Assembly: GCF_024679095.1 (NCBI RefSeq)
Contig: NC_066518.1
Coordinates: 8,876,610-8,940,609, forward strand
Length of the DNA: 64,000 nucleotides
Direction: 5' to 3'
Source of the DNA: Eriocheir sinensis
Taxonomy: Eukaryota; Arthropoda; Malacostraca; Decapoda; Varunidae
The position numbers and the translations under genes are program-made. The notes under the pieces were generated by a model, which was not told the origin of the DNA, searched no databases, and saw only the letters and a list, made by a program, of their open reading frames with translations. Every line of letters begins with the position of its first letter. The stretch's first letter is position 1. Positions 11,585 to 26,879 of the stretch are shown one piece after another.

Positions 11585-13016
11585 GTTCTTATCCGTCTCT
11601 CTGCCCCTTGAGCCTGTGCTGGATATGACTGCCTTGGCAACCCACAGCTTAGCGTACACCCCCATCATTATTTTTACCCCCCTCCTCCATCCCCTGGCAA
11701 AAAACGCTCTGTGGCCCCCCTGCAGAGCATACCATGAATACACACACATGACAACACAGACTGGAGTCCCTCGCGCTGACGTTCACTGACTAATGCCACA
11801 AAGGAATTGGGCTTTGGGTCATGGGGGGGAGGGGGGTTGAGGGCAGGACCACTGTAACTTTTTTTTTTTCGCTACCTATTTCTCAGCAGTATCTTCAAAG
11901 TTTTATCGTACTGTCATTAAAGAGATTCATTCCAGCTTGAGGGCAGGCCTTTTGGAGTAATAAAGAGATAGTTTAAGTAGTACATTTAATATGAAACTAC
12001 ATTGCCTGAAGTGCTACACAGGGATAAGCAAGGAAGCAAGCTTACATAACATAACATTACCTAACATTACCAGTCGGCCAGCGCATGAAAGATCCGAAAA
12101 GCTTGTCTAGAGAAAGATTTGAAACACCTTAAAAAGAACTCTTCCCGCCAAGGTCGTGTCCTCTCACTCTGCGATATTGAAAAACGCTGACGTTATCGAC
12201 CCAACCCTCTTTGTGTTCTGTAGCTCCTGAGTGTGGACTCTCATAAAGTTGGAAATACAGTTATAACAGACGTGTCTAATCTAGGCCATTAAATCCTCTT
12301 CTAACCTAACCTATAATAACCCAAAACCTCCTCTACCCCAGTGTACCGAGCAGAAAGTTAAAAAAATCATACACTGTTTGCTTTCCGAATCAAAGAAAGC
12401 ATTTGCCAGGCGCCTTTGATATTGATTTTAAAAGATATCCTAATTTATATTCAAGGCCGGAGAATGGAACGAAAACAAGAGACAAAAGCGTAAAGACTCT
12501 CCAACCCTCTTCATCAACAAAGGTACGCATCGGGTGGCCCTGACGTGGATAACTGCACCGTCGATTACTCTTTGGAACACGAGGCCAAAAGAAACCGGAA
12601 GCTGCACCGGCCCTTTGAACTTTAGGGAAATATTCGCGGCATGAAAATAGGATAGTTCTCACCTGGGGACGATCGACAAGCTCTGGACATGGAAGTCAGT
12701 TGACCCAGATGAGCTTTAAACGTTTTATTTATCCGCCGCGGCCTCGACACACCTCACCTGTTGGCAGCGCCGCGCTCACCTGTTCACCTGTATTACTTAA
12801 CGATGCAATTAGTGCTCGCAATTGACGTCATATTTTCCCCCTGGTTTGAGACTCATCGCTCTAAATGACCTCTCCTCTGACCTCTCCTTCTTTTTGTCTC
12901 TTCCCGAAGCAGCGTTTAGCAAGTTTTTTATGTTGCTGGTACTTTTGTTGTTGTTGTTTTATTTCGTTTTTCCCCTCGAGCTGCCTTCCTTGCTGTAAAA
13001 AAAAAAAATCTCCCCT
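11585..13016. other. intron 1 stretch; one short retroelement tail
   Basis: Mostly unrecognised. At about 12945-13003 there is a short piece of the dispersed tail repeat (CCCTCGAGCTGCCTTCCTTGC ending in TGTAAAAAAAAAAA in broken matches) seen in fuller form at 22990, 30240, 46015 and 47500. Confidence 0.45.
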
Positions 13017-13298
13017 CGTTCTAATTTCCCAGCATCTGTATTTCGCCTGTGTCTTCATAAATTGGTACATTAACACGTTCTTTCTGCACCTCTGCGGGAT
13101 ATGATTACCCTCTGCATACTCTGCTTTCACCGCCTCATAACACAGCCTGATCACTTTAACCCACTTTCCCTTCGTTCTAATTTCCCTACATCTGTATTTC
13201 GCCTAATGTGTCTTCATAAATTAGTACATTAACACGTCCTTTGCGGCACTTCTGTGGGATATGATTACCCTCTGCATACTCTGCTTACACCGCTTCAT
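13017..13298 (+). repeat. direct duplication, two copies of about 125 bp
   Basis: 13017-13138 and 13173-13298 share CGTTCTAATTTCCC, CATCTGTATTTCGCCT, CATTAACACGT and GATATGATTACCCTCTGC with about 10 percent differences. The offset is 156 bp. Confidence 0.9.
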
Positions 13299-13490
13299 GC
13301 CTTGGCCTTTGATATTCCCAAGGCTCGTGTTGGTTTGCTTCCACCTGACGCTCCGCCGGCTCCCATTTTTCCTTTGATGGATCACCCCGCAATTACAGGC
13401 CCACTGCCACTGCGTCTTCTTCATTATCAACCCACATGAATACGGTAACTCTATTATGTGGCTTTCCCTACCTCACTGCAAAACGTTAGG

Positions 13491-13590
13491 CAGTTACATA
13501 GAGTTAGCTTATAGATGCGGTGTTGATGTGGGGATCGAAGCAGTTATATAGAGTTGGCTTATAGATGCGGTGTTGATGTGGGTATAGAAG
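13491..13590 (+). repeat. tandem duplication, two 50-bp units
   Basis: CAGTTACATAGAGTTAGC... at 13491 and CAGTTATATAGAGTTGGC... at 13541 continue nearly identically to ATGCGGTGTTGATGTGGG. Confidence 0.93.
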
Positions 13591-13882
13591 CGGGAGTACT
13601 GTTCTTGTGGTGAGTTTTTCGTCGGAAGGAATAAGTGTCTCCCTGAAAGCCCGAACTCGAAGCTGTGTCCCCAACGTTGAGCAAGATTAATGACTCTCCC
13701 CAACCCACCCCCTCCACAGCCTTCCTGCCAGCCTGTCCACCTCCAGCCTCCTCCTCCTCCTCCTCCTCCCCCTATTCCGACTCCGACTCTTCCACTCATC
13801 AATCCATCTCGTCCTCTCTCTTTCTCTCTCCTTTCTTTACCGCCTTCCTTCTAGTCCTTAATTATTCTAGTACCCCCCTTTC

Positions 13883-14026
<144 letters not shown>

Positions 14027-14236
14027 AGCCAATCACCTCCACTTCTCTCAGCCTCTCCATCTCCCTCCAAAGCCTCCTCTTCTCCTTTCTCTCTTCTCTC
14101 CCTTCCCACTGTCTGATTCTCTCCTTAAGAGCTTCGATTTTATATTGGAAAGGTTCGTGGTAAAGAGTTTGCTATTAGTGCGCGCCGTCATAAGCAGTCT
14201 TTTTTAGTCTTTTTAATCAAGAGGACTGTTAAAGAA

Positions 14237-14545
<309 letters not shown>

Positions 14546-16470
14546 TATTAGTATCCTTTCTCAGCCAGGAACAACAATAACAGCAACCAAAAAAACAACC
14601 CTTTGAGCTCTTTCCATCACACGCGACACACCGGCCACCTCAATTACTTTCTCATTCTTCGGCGGGCGAGAGGAAGGTCCGCCGCAGCCTGTTTCTTCGC
14701 CAGATCAATTGTCCCTAAATCCTCTTGAGGGAGACGCTCGAGACTGTCTTTCTGTGCGAGTAATTTGGTGCAGGGTTTTTTAGGGGAAGCCGCTCGCCTC
14801 CACATATAGATCCCTGGAACGGCTCTTGGTTATTTGGAATCTATTGAAAAGGGAGGCAAGGAATTTCGTTGGAATTATTGTTTCTTAATTAAGTGGGCGT
14901 GTGCTTGGCTTTGGTGTTGCCTCAGCTGGTGCAGTGAAAGGCATTCGGGCTGAACGTAAATACAAAAATACTTATTTGTTACTAAACCCTGGCGCAGATT
15001 GAGACGCAGTTCAGCGCAGCGCAGGACAGACCCAGGGCAAGACAGGGGCAGTGGTGAATGGGCTTTTTTTGCTGTTTTTGTTTTTGCCCTTTAGCTGCTT
15101 CTTTTGCTAATATAAAAAAATACAGGGCAGGAGCAGCATAAGTGTGATGCGCGTATTGTAGAAGCAACGGTGTGTGGTTCACCCTCCGCTGTGCTGATCA
15201 CGGCTAAGTTGCAATATTATTCAGATATGGGATCAAAGTCTGACTCCCAGAACGAAATGGAACAGTTAACACTACTGTACGACTGCAGCAAGGGAATGGA
15301 GTCGGTGTGGGGAAGAGAGGATATGGAGGCATGAACGACGCCTGAAAAACTTGCAATAACATCGGAAGTGTCTAAGGCAAAATTCAGGGACTATACTTAC
15401 GACTATCAGACACCACTTTGATGGTCTGCATTGTATGATAGTGACATTAGTTCAGAAGGACGATGAGTACCTCGTGTGATGAGGCCATATTGACTGACAT
15501 GGGGCAAGAGGGGAGCAGAAAGCTGTGTTCCACCCACTAGGCCGCGCAGGCCGACTCAGATCTGCAACTGCGCTGTGGTTTCCTGAACTCTAATATGTAC
15601 GCTCTCAATTAAACATCACTGTCTATACATTTCTGTCCTGCTCTGTGCTGCGTCGCCTGTGTCACCTGCGTCTCAGCGAGCGCCGAGATTTCCTAATGGC
15701 AAGTTAGTGAGAAAAAAAAATTCGTAAGGGAAACATTGACACAAACAGCCTGCGTGTATGTCACCAGCAAAAAAGAAAATTATCATCATTTTTTCGTAAA
15801 ATACTGGCGAGCGTGGTGGAGAGGTGCCAACACTTTCTCCTCAGAGGTGGAAGCTGCGCCACATATTTGCGATACAACGTGTTCGATTTTCCTTCAAGGT
15901 CACTCCTCTCCCCCGAACCCACTGATTACGGGATCGCTCCCCTGGTGCCCGTTATACATATAGGCAATTGGGGCTCCCCGCCAAGATAGGGTGATGGGCC
16001 ATAACCGGAGCTGCTCCCACAAACAACCTGAAGCTTGTGGCCGCACCATACGATTGTGGTGACTAGGGACTCCGCCACGTCGCTTCCTTGGCCAGAGGGA
16101 AGCGTGACCCAGACGAAAAGAAATTAAACATGTCATGGAAATTTAGAGTAAAGTAAAAGAAAAGAGGAAAAGAAACTGAACATGAAAGACAGTTGCGTAG
16201 TCATGGAAAATATAAAGTGAATACATGATTTTCTTTTATAAAAGTTATACAACAAAACTCCGAAAACATTTCCTTTACACACAAATAAGGATCAAAAGAA
16301 CGAAACATCACAACATTTTTCATTTCCCGAAGGATGGACGTCAGCTTACCAGCCGACCCCGCCGAGCAGCCATGAATAAAAAATAGATATATAACATCAA
16401 AATTACTACTCTTACTTTCTCCAATTTCATCTGATAATAACTCTTCCTTCCGATCGCTGTTTCTCATGCC

Positions 16471-16472
<2 letters not shown>
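14546..16472. other. intron 1 stretch; one retroelement-tail fragment
   Basis: A piece of the dispersed tail repeat lies at about 15057-15125 (GGGCTTTTTTTGCTGTTTTTG then TTTGCCCTTTAGCTGC in broken matches). Otherwise unrecognised; a minus-strand frame at 15900-16136 has no known similarity. Confidence 0.45.
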
Positions 16473-16512
<40 letters not shown>

Positions 16513-16665
16513 CACAACACACATACATACTACACAACACCACACATACAGTTGCACCCCCCCCACACACACACACTTATCCTCCCCACCCTACACACAC
16601 AGACAAACACAAACAAACTACACAACACAAAACAACATAACACACACAACACGACACACACAGGC
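16473..16665. repeat. (AC)n microsatellite and AC-rich sequence
   Basis: About 19 AC units, then imperfect ACACAAC/CATAC-rich sequence. Confidence 0.9.
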
Positions 16666-16810
16666 ACTCCCCTCCCCTCCAACACAATGTCTGCACCTTC
16701 CCGCCGCTGTCACTTCCACACACTGGCGTTGGTTCCCCTCGTCTTAATGACTTAACGAACCACTATGAGCTGCAACACGTCCGTAACCTCCAAGTGAGCC
16801 GCGGGCGATA

Positions 16811-17037
16811 TTAGAGCCGTATTCTCAGAAGCTTTTGGCTCCCGCAACAGTTACTTCCAATCGCCACAAAGGAGATTCGTCGGGTTCCCGTGCGTGTTTT
16901 TCACATTCACGATGCAGAAGCCTTGCCAAACTATCACTAGGCTCATAAAATTGCCTAGGGAAGTACTCAAAACCTCTGCGAAAGCGTTATGAAATGTGGG
17001 TGTGTAAGCCCCGAAATATTTGAGAATGTGGGTCTAA
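16811..17037. mobile_element. inverted-repeat element of about 227 bp, second family
   Basis: The left end TTAGAGCCGTATTCTCAGAAG and the reverse complement of the right end, TTAGACCCACATTCTCAAAT, agree over about 16 of 20 bases and the match continues imperfectly inward. Similar end sequence (CCATATTCTTAAACGTATCGG) appears alone at 21595. Non-coding; a MITE-like element is likely. Confidence 0.55.
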
Positions 17038-17215
17038 ATTTGGTGAGCAACAGATCCGACGCACTGGCCAACACAGTCTTCCTCAAATTCCCCATTTACG
17101 CACAGCTAGGATTAACAAACAGACTTTCTTATACCAAGGACGACAGGATGTAACAAAACAATAGCATTCTCAGCTTCAAAAACGCTTAAACTAAAAGATG
17201 TTACCAATAATCCAC

Positions 17216-17236
17216 GTTAGTTAGGTTAGGTTAGGT
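17216..17236 (+). repeat. short TTAGG run
   Basis: GTTAGTTAGGTTAGGTTAGG, about four units of the arthropod telomere motif. Too short to be more than an interstitial trace. Confidence 0.6.
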
Positions 17237-17719
17237 ATCCCCTGTATCCCCAGAGAACAGCCATACTTGCCAACTCGAATCTTACCTCACAAGCACCCCG
17301 GTTCCGCTCCCCTTCCTTCCCCCTTATACGCGGCTAGACACACAAACACAACGCATAAGCCTTACTTCGGGTATACATAACTTCCCCGAGAGCCGAGGGA
17401 CCCCACGTTCTCCTTCACTGTCACTAACATAATAGCACTATCTGGGTTTATCGGCGTCACGAGTAATTGGAAGTAAATGAGGTGCCGCCTGCAGGGACTT
17501 CTTCCTCTCTCTGCCAGGAATGGGTGTTCGGTGCCCTCATAATTGAAGTGAAAAGGAAAATTCTCTCTCACAAAAGCGGCGTAACTGCGTAGCGTGGCTC
17601 AATAGGCAGATAATGTGGGTCAGGCTCATCGTTCTCTTCCTTGTATTAGTGAGGGGATGAAGTGTGAGGGAGGGGGGGTGGCGGTGAATGTGTGTGTGGG
17701 GGGGGGAGCGGAGTGTCGA

Positions 17720-17720
<1 letters not shown>

Positions 17721-17773
<53 letters not shown>
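17721..17773. repeat. (TG)n microsatellite
   Basis: About 26 TG units after a G-rich stretch. Confidence 0.96.
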
Positions 17774-17775
<2 letters not shown>

Positions 17776-18142
17776 CCAATCGTATACTCCGTGAAAACTC
17801 AAACTCAAGGCATCCTATCTCGTTTACCGTATCTCCCGCCTCTCAGTTGCTACTTGAGAAGAGAGTTTAGTACGCGGCCCGGCGGAATCTCAAGACCATT
17901 ACAGCGAGAAGAGGTTCGGACCCGCGTAATCGAGCGCTTGGTAAAAGAAAAAGAGTAATACCAATATCGTACAAGAGGATATGAAAGGAATGCTCCCCCG
18001 TTTAATTGAGACATGAGATCGTTTGAAGTGTTACTAAGGAAAACACGAACACGTACTCACCCCGCTGCCGTGTCTCCCGTTCTGATGGCCGCCGACCTGC
18101 AACAGAATGGGAAATAGATAAAATAAACATATATAGTACAAT

Positions 18143-18303
<161 letters not shown>

Positions 18304-18525
18304 GTAAAGGTATGAAATTACAGACAAAAGCTGATTCGATATTTTCAGCTTGGTCATTGGAAACAAATCAGTATAATGAATTCTTACCAATAAAAGAGAC
18401 GGAGAACGGAGGAGGAGGAGGAGGAGGAGAGAGGGAGGAAAAAGAGGTAAAAATGACATTGCCGCAATAAGAGGATAAGATGATGAAATAAAAATGCGAA
18501 AAAAGAAGAGAAGTCATAATTGTCT

Positions 18526-18532
<7 letters not shown>

Positions 18533-18558
<26 letters not shown>
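18533..18558. repeat. (AG)n microsatellite
   Basis: About 13 AG units. Confidence 0.92.
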
Positions 18559-18561
<3 letters not shown>

Positions 18562-18649
18562 GAACAATTACAAAGGAAAGAAAAAAAGAGAGCACAGAAG
18601 ACAAAAAGACACTTCAACGCCATGATGTAATAACTACGCCCTAAGCTAC

Positions 18650-18790
18650 CTGATAATGATGATGATAAATAATGAATAATGATAATGATAATAATAGTGA
18701 TAATAGTAATTTTAATAATGATAATAACAATGCAATATAAACAGTAATAAAAACAACAATTAACAACAAAACACCATTAACAACAACAGA
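18650..18790. repeat. degenerate (GATAAT)/(AAT)/(AAC) low-complexity tract
   Basis: Repeated GATGATGATAAATAATGAT, ATAATAATAG and AACAACAA. Confidence 0.75.
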
Positions 18791-18804
18791 TAAGAACTTA
18801 ACAC

Positions 18805-19275
18805 AAGAACGTAAGGAGTCTGCAAGAGGCCGGTTGGCCTATTCAAGGCAGCTCCTGTAAGCCTAACCCCACCTTACCTCACTATCCATGAATTTATCCA
18901 ACCTCTTCTTGAATGTATCTATGGTATTGGCACCCACAACATGACTGCCATGCCTGTTCCACTCATCCACAACTCTATTGGTAAACCAATTCTTCCCTGC
19001 GTCTTTGTTGAATCTGAATATATCTAACTTAAAACCGTTGTTACGTGTCCTACCTGGCTCATTTTCATCCAAAACCCTATTAACATCCCCCTTATCAAAG
19101 CCCTTCATATATTTATAAACCTCGATCAAGTCTCCCCGCAACACTCTCCCCTCTGAACCGCACAATCAAGATGTGGTCTAACCAGTGCTAAGGAGAGTTT
19201 GAGGATGACTTTAGGGCTCCTATTGCTGACGCTCCTCGCGATGAAACCCAGTACTACCCTGTTTGCATTTACTTC
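18805..19275 (-). mobile_element. CR1/jockey-like LINE fragment: end of reverse transcriptase ORF and 3' tail (broken)
   Basis: Reading the minus strand, 19275-19165 encodes an RT thumb-region stretch (NANRVVLGFIARSV and ALVRPHLDCAVQ). After a frame change, 19165-18863 encodes the C-terminal end of the ORF (RGDLIEVYKYMKGFD, NRVVDEWNRHG, DTFKKRLDKFM). These match the conserved end of CR1/jockey-type non-LTR retrotransposon polymerases. About 25 residues usually found between the two blocks are missing, so there is a deletion and frameshift. The rest of the polymerase and the endonuclease are absent, as in a 5'-truncated insertion. Not functional. Confidence 0.85.
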
Positions 19276-19850
19276 CTCCTTTTCCTTGTGCTCATTTTCT
19301 CATTTTTCTTAATTTATCCACACCTAAACCTTTTACTTCCTTTTATACTTTTCTTTTCCTTTTATTTTTACTTTCACCTTATTCAATTATATTATTTCTG
19401 TATTACTTCACTTATCAACTCATTTCTTCATAATTCTTTTCATACGATCGCCTTTTATAATTCTCTTCCTTGTTCCCCTTTTCCTTGCGTCCACTTTAAA
19501 CACATTTAGCTATTTTAATTTCTTCCTTTATTTGCTGCCCACTCATCATTTTTCCGTTAACTTCTTTCTCTATTTTCTAATCTATCCACTCAGTTCTTTA
19601 TTATTCTTTTAACATGATCTCCTTTTATAATTCTCTTCCTTTTTCCCCTTTTCCTTGCGTCCACTTTAACCACATTTAGCTATTTTAATTTCTTCCTTTA
19701 TTTGTTGCCCAATCATCATTTTCCGTTAACTTCTTTCTCTATTTTCTAATCTATCCACTCAGTTCTCATCATTCTTTTTACACGATCTTCTTTTAAAATT
19801 CTCTTCCTTTTTTCCCCCTTTTCCTTGCGCCCATATTAACACATTTGACA
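19276..19850 (+). repeat. tandem repeat of about 170 bp, pyrimidine-rich
   Basis: CCTTTTATAATTCTCTTCCT recurs at 19451 and 19621 and, altered, near 19788. Each is followed by TTTTCCTTGCG, CACATTTAGC and TCTATCCACTCAG. About 2.3 clear copies, with a more diverged lead-in from 19276. Confidence 0.85.
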
Positions 19851-20143
19851 ACGACATACACGACACAAACAACTGCAAGAACAACAAATACATAAAATCC
19901 TCGCACACAGGTAGAAAAGGTGATATTTTTTTTCTCGTTTCGTTTTTTTTACCTCCTCGCTCCGCCCGGAAACAAAGCTAGAGGCCGGGAGGGACGAGGC
20001 ATTAACGGCCCAAAGTCTCGGCGCGTCACAGCGGGGCACGCAGCGCCGCGCCGCCCTGATGGACCGACACGGCTCTCCGCGCCACCGGGAAAGAAGACAA
20101 ATGGTCGGATTTTTATTGGAGCGGAGGAACGTCGGGCCACAGG

Positions 20144-20800
20144 AAGATAAGGGAGGGAGGGAGGCAGGGCAGGAAGGTGAGGGAGGGAGGCAGGTGAGGG
20201 AGGAATGCAGGTAAGGAAGGGTGAGATAGGGAGGCAGGTGAGGAAAGGTGAGGGAGGGAGGCAGGACAGAAGGGTGAGGGAGGGAGGCAGGTGAGGAAAG
20301 ATGAGGGAGGGAGGCAGGGCAGAAGGGTGAGAGAGAGAGCCAGGTGAGGAAGGGTGAGGGAGGGAGGCAGGTGAGGGAGGCAGGTGAGGGAGGCAGGTGA
20401 GGGAGGCAGGTGAGGGAGGCAGGTGAGGGAGGCAGGTGAGGGAGGGTGAGGGAGGGAGGCAGGTGAGGAAGGGTGAGGGAGGGAGGCAGGTGAGGAAGGG
20501 TGAGGGAGGGAGGCAGGTGAGGGAGGGAGGGAGGCAGGTGAGTGAGGAAGGCAGGTAAGGAAGGGTGAGGGAGAGAGCCAGGTGAGGAAGGGTAAGGGAG
20601 GGAGGCAGGTGAGGAAGGGTGAGGGAGGGAGGCAGGTGAGGAGGGGTGAGGGAGGGAGGCTGGTGAGGAAGGGCGAGGAAGGAAGGCAGATGAGGGAGGG
20701 AGGCAGGTAAGGAGGGAGAGGGAAGGAGGAAGGTTAGGGAGAGTAAGGGAGGGAGGAAGGCAGATGAGGGAGAGTGAGGGAGGAAGGCAGGGCAGAGGGT
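20144..20800 (+). repeat. G-rich minisatellite (GGGAGGGAGGCAGGTGAGGAA type)
   Basis: About 650 bp of units of roughly 12-25 bp built from GAGGGAGGGAGGCAGG and TGAGGAAGGG. The minus strand is open for a long Pro/Leu/Ser repeat, which I treat as a compositional artefact. Closely spaced GGG runs on the plus strand could form G-quadruplexes. Confidence 0.9.
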
Positions 20801-20929
20801 GACCCTGCGGCCCTTTGTGGAGCGGGGCGGCCCATCGCAGGGACGGCAACACAATGGCCTGACTGATGGATCTTGCCAAACGCCGAGCAAAAGACTTTTA
20901 CACGCACCTCTTTAGAGTTAATGCCTCAA

Positions 20930-21590
20930 AGGGGACTCGAGGTGAGGGGACAAAAAAGAAAGGCTAAGAGAGGTCGTCAGGCATTAGGGCACAACTTGAG
21001 ATAAAGTTAGTCAGATTCAATTTGCCAAAACTGGATATCACGTTGAAAAAAAGGGAATGCACGGTTCAACTATATATAAAAAAATATCCTTTCAATAAAA
21101 CAAGAGGAGCAAAGGTGAGGGGAGGAAAAGAAACAATATGAGAGGTCGTCAGGTAATATGGCACACCTTTAGAATTAGATAGTGTTGTAGAGTTAGCCAA
21201 ATTCAATTAATCAAAAGTCACATATATTATGGCTCACAGATTAAAACATGAGGAGCAAAGGTGAGGGGAGGAAAAGAAACGATATGAGAGGTCGTCAGGT
21301 AATTTGGCACACCTTTAGAATTAGATAGTGTTGTAGAGTTAACCAAATTCAATTAATCAAGTCACATATTATGGCTCACATATTAACACATATTAAAACA
21401 CGAGGAGGAAAGGTAAGGGGACGAAAATAAACGATATGAGAGGTCGTCAGGTAATTTGGCACACCTTTAGAATTAGATAGTGTTGTAGAGTTGGCCAAAT
21501 TCAATTAATCAAAAGTCACATATTATGGCTCACAGATTAACTTTATCAAAACCCACATACTCTGGTCGTCACAAATAATGGCACATCTTA
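20930..21590 (+). repeat. tandem repeat of about 146-172 bp, four copies plus a partial
   Basis: The anchor AGGTCGTCAGG occurs at 20971, 21143, 21289 and 21441, with a degraded GGTCGTCA at 21564. Units also share GGTGAGGGGA, GGCACACCTTTAGAATTAG and CCAAATTCAATTAATCAA. The first copy is the most diverged. Confidence 0.9.
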
Positions 21591-21699
21591 AGTCCATATT
21601 CTTAAACGTATCGGTCTCCCCTTACGACTTTTTCCCAAGGCCACAGGGTATAGATTGACCTGTCCGTTGTAATTGGAACGAATTTGGCTTTCACTGGTA

Positions 21700-21905
21700 C
21701 CCTAGCTGATAACACATACTCCCAGGTCTTTCTCTGCCTCTGTGGTGGATAGTGGAGTGTTTCCCATGTGGTATTGGTATGCTGGATATCCCCTCCCAAG
21801 ATGCAGGAGTTTACATTTTTCTTCACTGAATTGTAGCAGCCACTTTTTGCTCCACTCCTGTAGCTTGGTGATGTCTTCTGTATGAGGTTCGCATCCAAGG
21901 GGTTA
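21700..21905 (-). mobile_element. LINE reverse-transcriptase fragment (CR1-like)
   Basis: The minus strand encodes LQEWSKKWLLQFSEEKCKLL, then HLGRGYPAYQYHMGN and TEAEKDLGVCV, the conserved stretch after the catalytic motif in CR1/jockey-type polymerases, then a stop. This is not the frame with the longest open run, so it is easily missed. It is an isolated fragment followed by an unrelated repeat end (21595-21700). Confidence 0.8.
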
Positions 21906-22035
21906 ACCGGGTTTTCATGAGTGATATTCCCATTCTAGATGCAGAAGCTGTGTTCACGAAAAGCCCAGTACAGCAACTCCTACAAGAGGCTTTTCAAATA
22001 GGCAAACAGAGGCGACAATACGTTTAAAAATAAGG

Positions 22036-22225
22036 GCAGGTGAGGGAGGGAGGCAGGTGAAGGCGAGGGAGGCAGGCCAGAGGGTGACCCAGTGACCCTT
22101 TGTGGTAGAGTTGCGAAGAGTCAGATTCAGTCTATAAAAATTGGCTACCTCGATGAAGAATGTGTATGCGTGGTTGAGCAATAGATATAAAATAGAATCC
22201 CTTCAATAAAACAAGGCTGGGTTAA
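22036..22225 (+). repeat. second copy of the 20.7-21.1 kb block (short minisatellite plus flank)
   Basis: GGTGAGGGAGGGAGGCAGGTG, then CCAGAGGGTGACCCAGTGACC and CTTTGTGG, repeat the right edge of the G-rich minisatellite (20791-20820). The flank GTCAGATTCA...CCTTCAATAAAACAAG also recurs (21010-21103). Confidence 0.8.
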
Positions 22226-22648
22226 CGCAAGAGGAATGGCAGACTTCACTGCAGCATCAAAAAGGATCAGGGAATAGAATGGCGTCGGGATTAGTCTATT
22301 GTGAACGCACCGATCAATTCGATAAACTCTTGGGACTATTTTTTTTCTTTTTGCGCGGTTCATGCAAGTTGAAAGTCTGAAGGGTATCGGTTTGACACTT
22401 GTAATATTCAGACATTTTCGGTGTTCTAATCTGAGGTCCGTAAAATATATGGAGCAATTTCCCTTTCCTCTCCCCCTCTCGCCTCGCATTTCCTCGCCTC
22501 TTTGTCTCCACCCGCACCCAACACACCAAAAAAAAACTAATGTCGATACGAAACATTTTGGGATCACGAGACTAAAGATTTCCTACCGTAATATTACTGA
22601 CTTGAGTATCCTGAGTCACTATAACGAGGTCCGGTAAGAGATAAAACG

Positions 22649-22651
<3 letters not shown>
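22226..22651. other. no recognised feature
   Basis: Mixed-composition intron sequence without a recognised repeat or gene. Confidence 0.4.

Positions 22652-22740
<89 letters not shown>
22652..22740. repeat. (GA)n microsatellite
   Basis: About 44 GA units. Confidence 0.97.
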
Positions 22741-22741
<1 letters not shown>

Positions 22742-22985
22742 ACGGCAACCATTAAACTCCAAAAGAAAAGCAAGAAAGTTTCAATGAAGAAAGGACTTAT
22801 GCAAGGTGACACAATACCTCCAAAATTATTCACGACTTTCTTAGAGGAAATATTAAAAATTTTATGACACTGGGATCTAGCTAGAGTCTGCTAGACGGTC
22901 AATATCTTAGTAACCTCAGATTCACTGATGACAATCTGATCAAGTGATTCCGAGGGAAGCTTACAAAAAGAATCGAGCAACAACA
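22741..22985 (+). mobile_element. RTE-like reverse-transcriptase fragment
   Basis: The plus strand encodes KKGLMQGDTIPPKLFTTFLE, then after a stop and frame changes SNLRFTDD, the latter in the position of the catalytic FADD of RTE-type non-LTR polymerases with Ala changed to Thr. It starts directly at the edge of the (GA)n tract. Decayed and non-functional. Confidence 0.75.
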
Positions 22986-23262
22986 CTATGAGCACAAGAA
23001 TCTTCAATCTTGCATTCCTTACACTGGTAAACTCTGGAATAATCTTCCTTCATCTATATTTCCTCCTGGCTACGACTTGAACTCTTTCAAGATGAGACTA
23101 TCGGGACACCTCTCCTCCCGAAACTGACCTCTCTTTTGGCTACTCTTCTAAACTCTTTTTCATAGCGGCCGTGATTAGCGGGCTTTTTTATCCATTGTTG
23201 TTTTCTTTATTTTCTTTTTTTGCCCATGAGCTGATTCCTTTGCTGTAAAAAAAAAAAAAAAC
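22986..23262 (+). mobile_element. dispersed retroelement tail (family T), long copy 1
   Basis: Encodes WNNLPSSIFPPGYDLNSFK and HLSSRN, followed by non-coding ACCTCTCTTTTGGC, GCGGGCTTTTTT, TTTGCCCATGAGCTG and TTTGCTGTAAAA. The same order is found at 30240-30508 and, in reverse complement, at 45740-47660. The coding part resembles the C-terminal end common to many decapod repeats; the element class is unproven. Confidence 0.7.
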
Positions 23263-23395
23263 TGGGGGCAGGCGCTAAAGCTGCGTTTTCATTGGTGCTT
23301 CGCGACGACAGCCCGAGCTGGGATTCAAATCCAGGCCCACTGAATCTTAGCTAGGCGTGTTAACCACTCCACCAAGAAGACGTAAAGTAATCCAG
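23263..23395 (-). repeat. tRNA-derived SINE head, minus strand
   Basis: On the minus strand, GGTGGAGTGGTTAACACGCC (A box) and GGATTTGAATCC (B box) are spaced as in a tRNA promoter. The sequence then runs into the poly(T) edge of the family T tail. No good acceptor stem, so not a functional tRNA gene. Confidence 0.65.
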
Positions 23396-26520
<3,125 letters not shown>

Positions 26521-26559
26521 GGGCAAACGTCACGTATAGCCTGTGTATGAGGAAGAGGA

Positions 26560-26705
26560 TCGAGAAAAAGGTAAAAGAGAAAGACTAAGGTGAAGAGGAG
26601 TAGGAAGAGGAACAGCAACAGGAATAGCAAGAGGAAAAGGAAGAGGACCAGGAAAAGGAAAAGGAGGAGGAAAAGGAAGATGAAGAGGAGGTAAAGAAGT
26701 GGGAA
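26560..26705 (+). repeat. purine-rich GAGGAAAAGGAA tract
   Basis: Imperfect 6- to 18-bp purine units (AGGAAGAGGA, AGGAAAAGGA). Confidence 0.8.
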
Positions 26706-26879
26706 AAAGTGCATAAAGATAAGAAGAAAATCGAACCGACAACAAAAATAAAGGCAGTTTCCATGAAAACGGCCAAATACGTCAATAATAACCCCGTCCG
26801 TGCAGATGTGAGTTTTCAAAAAGACTGCTTTATGCCAGACAGACCTTACATCGCTTCCACCTCTTGCCCATTCTCCACC

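Noticed and set aside
12297..12312. CTAACCTAACCTA as a telomere remnant
   Set aside because: Only about two units; expected by chance in arthropod DNA.
19836..20890. Long minus-strand frames (347 and 313 codons) rich in Pro/Leu/Ser
   Set aside because: Translation of the G-rich minisatellite; repeat-unit periodicity, not protein-family signal.
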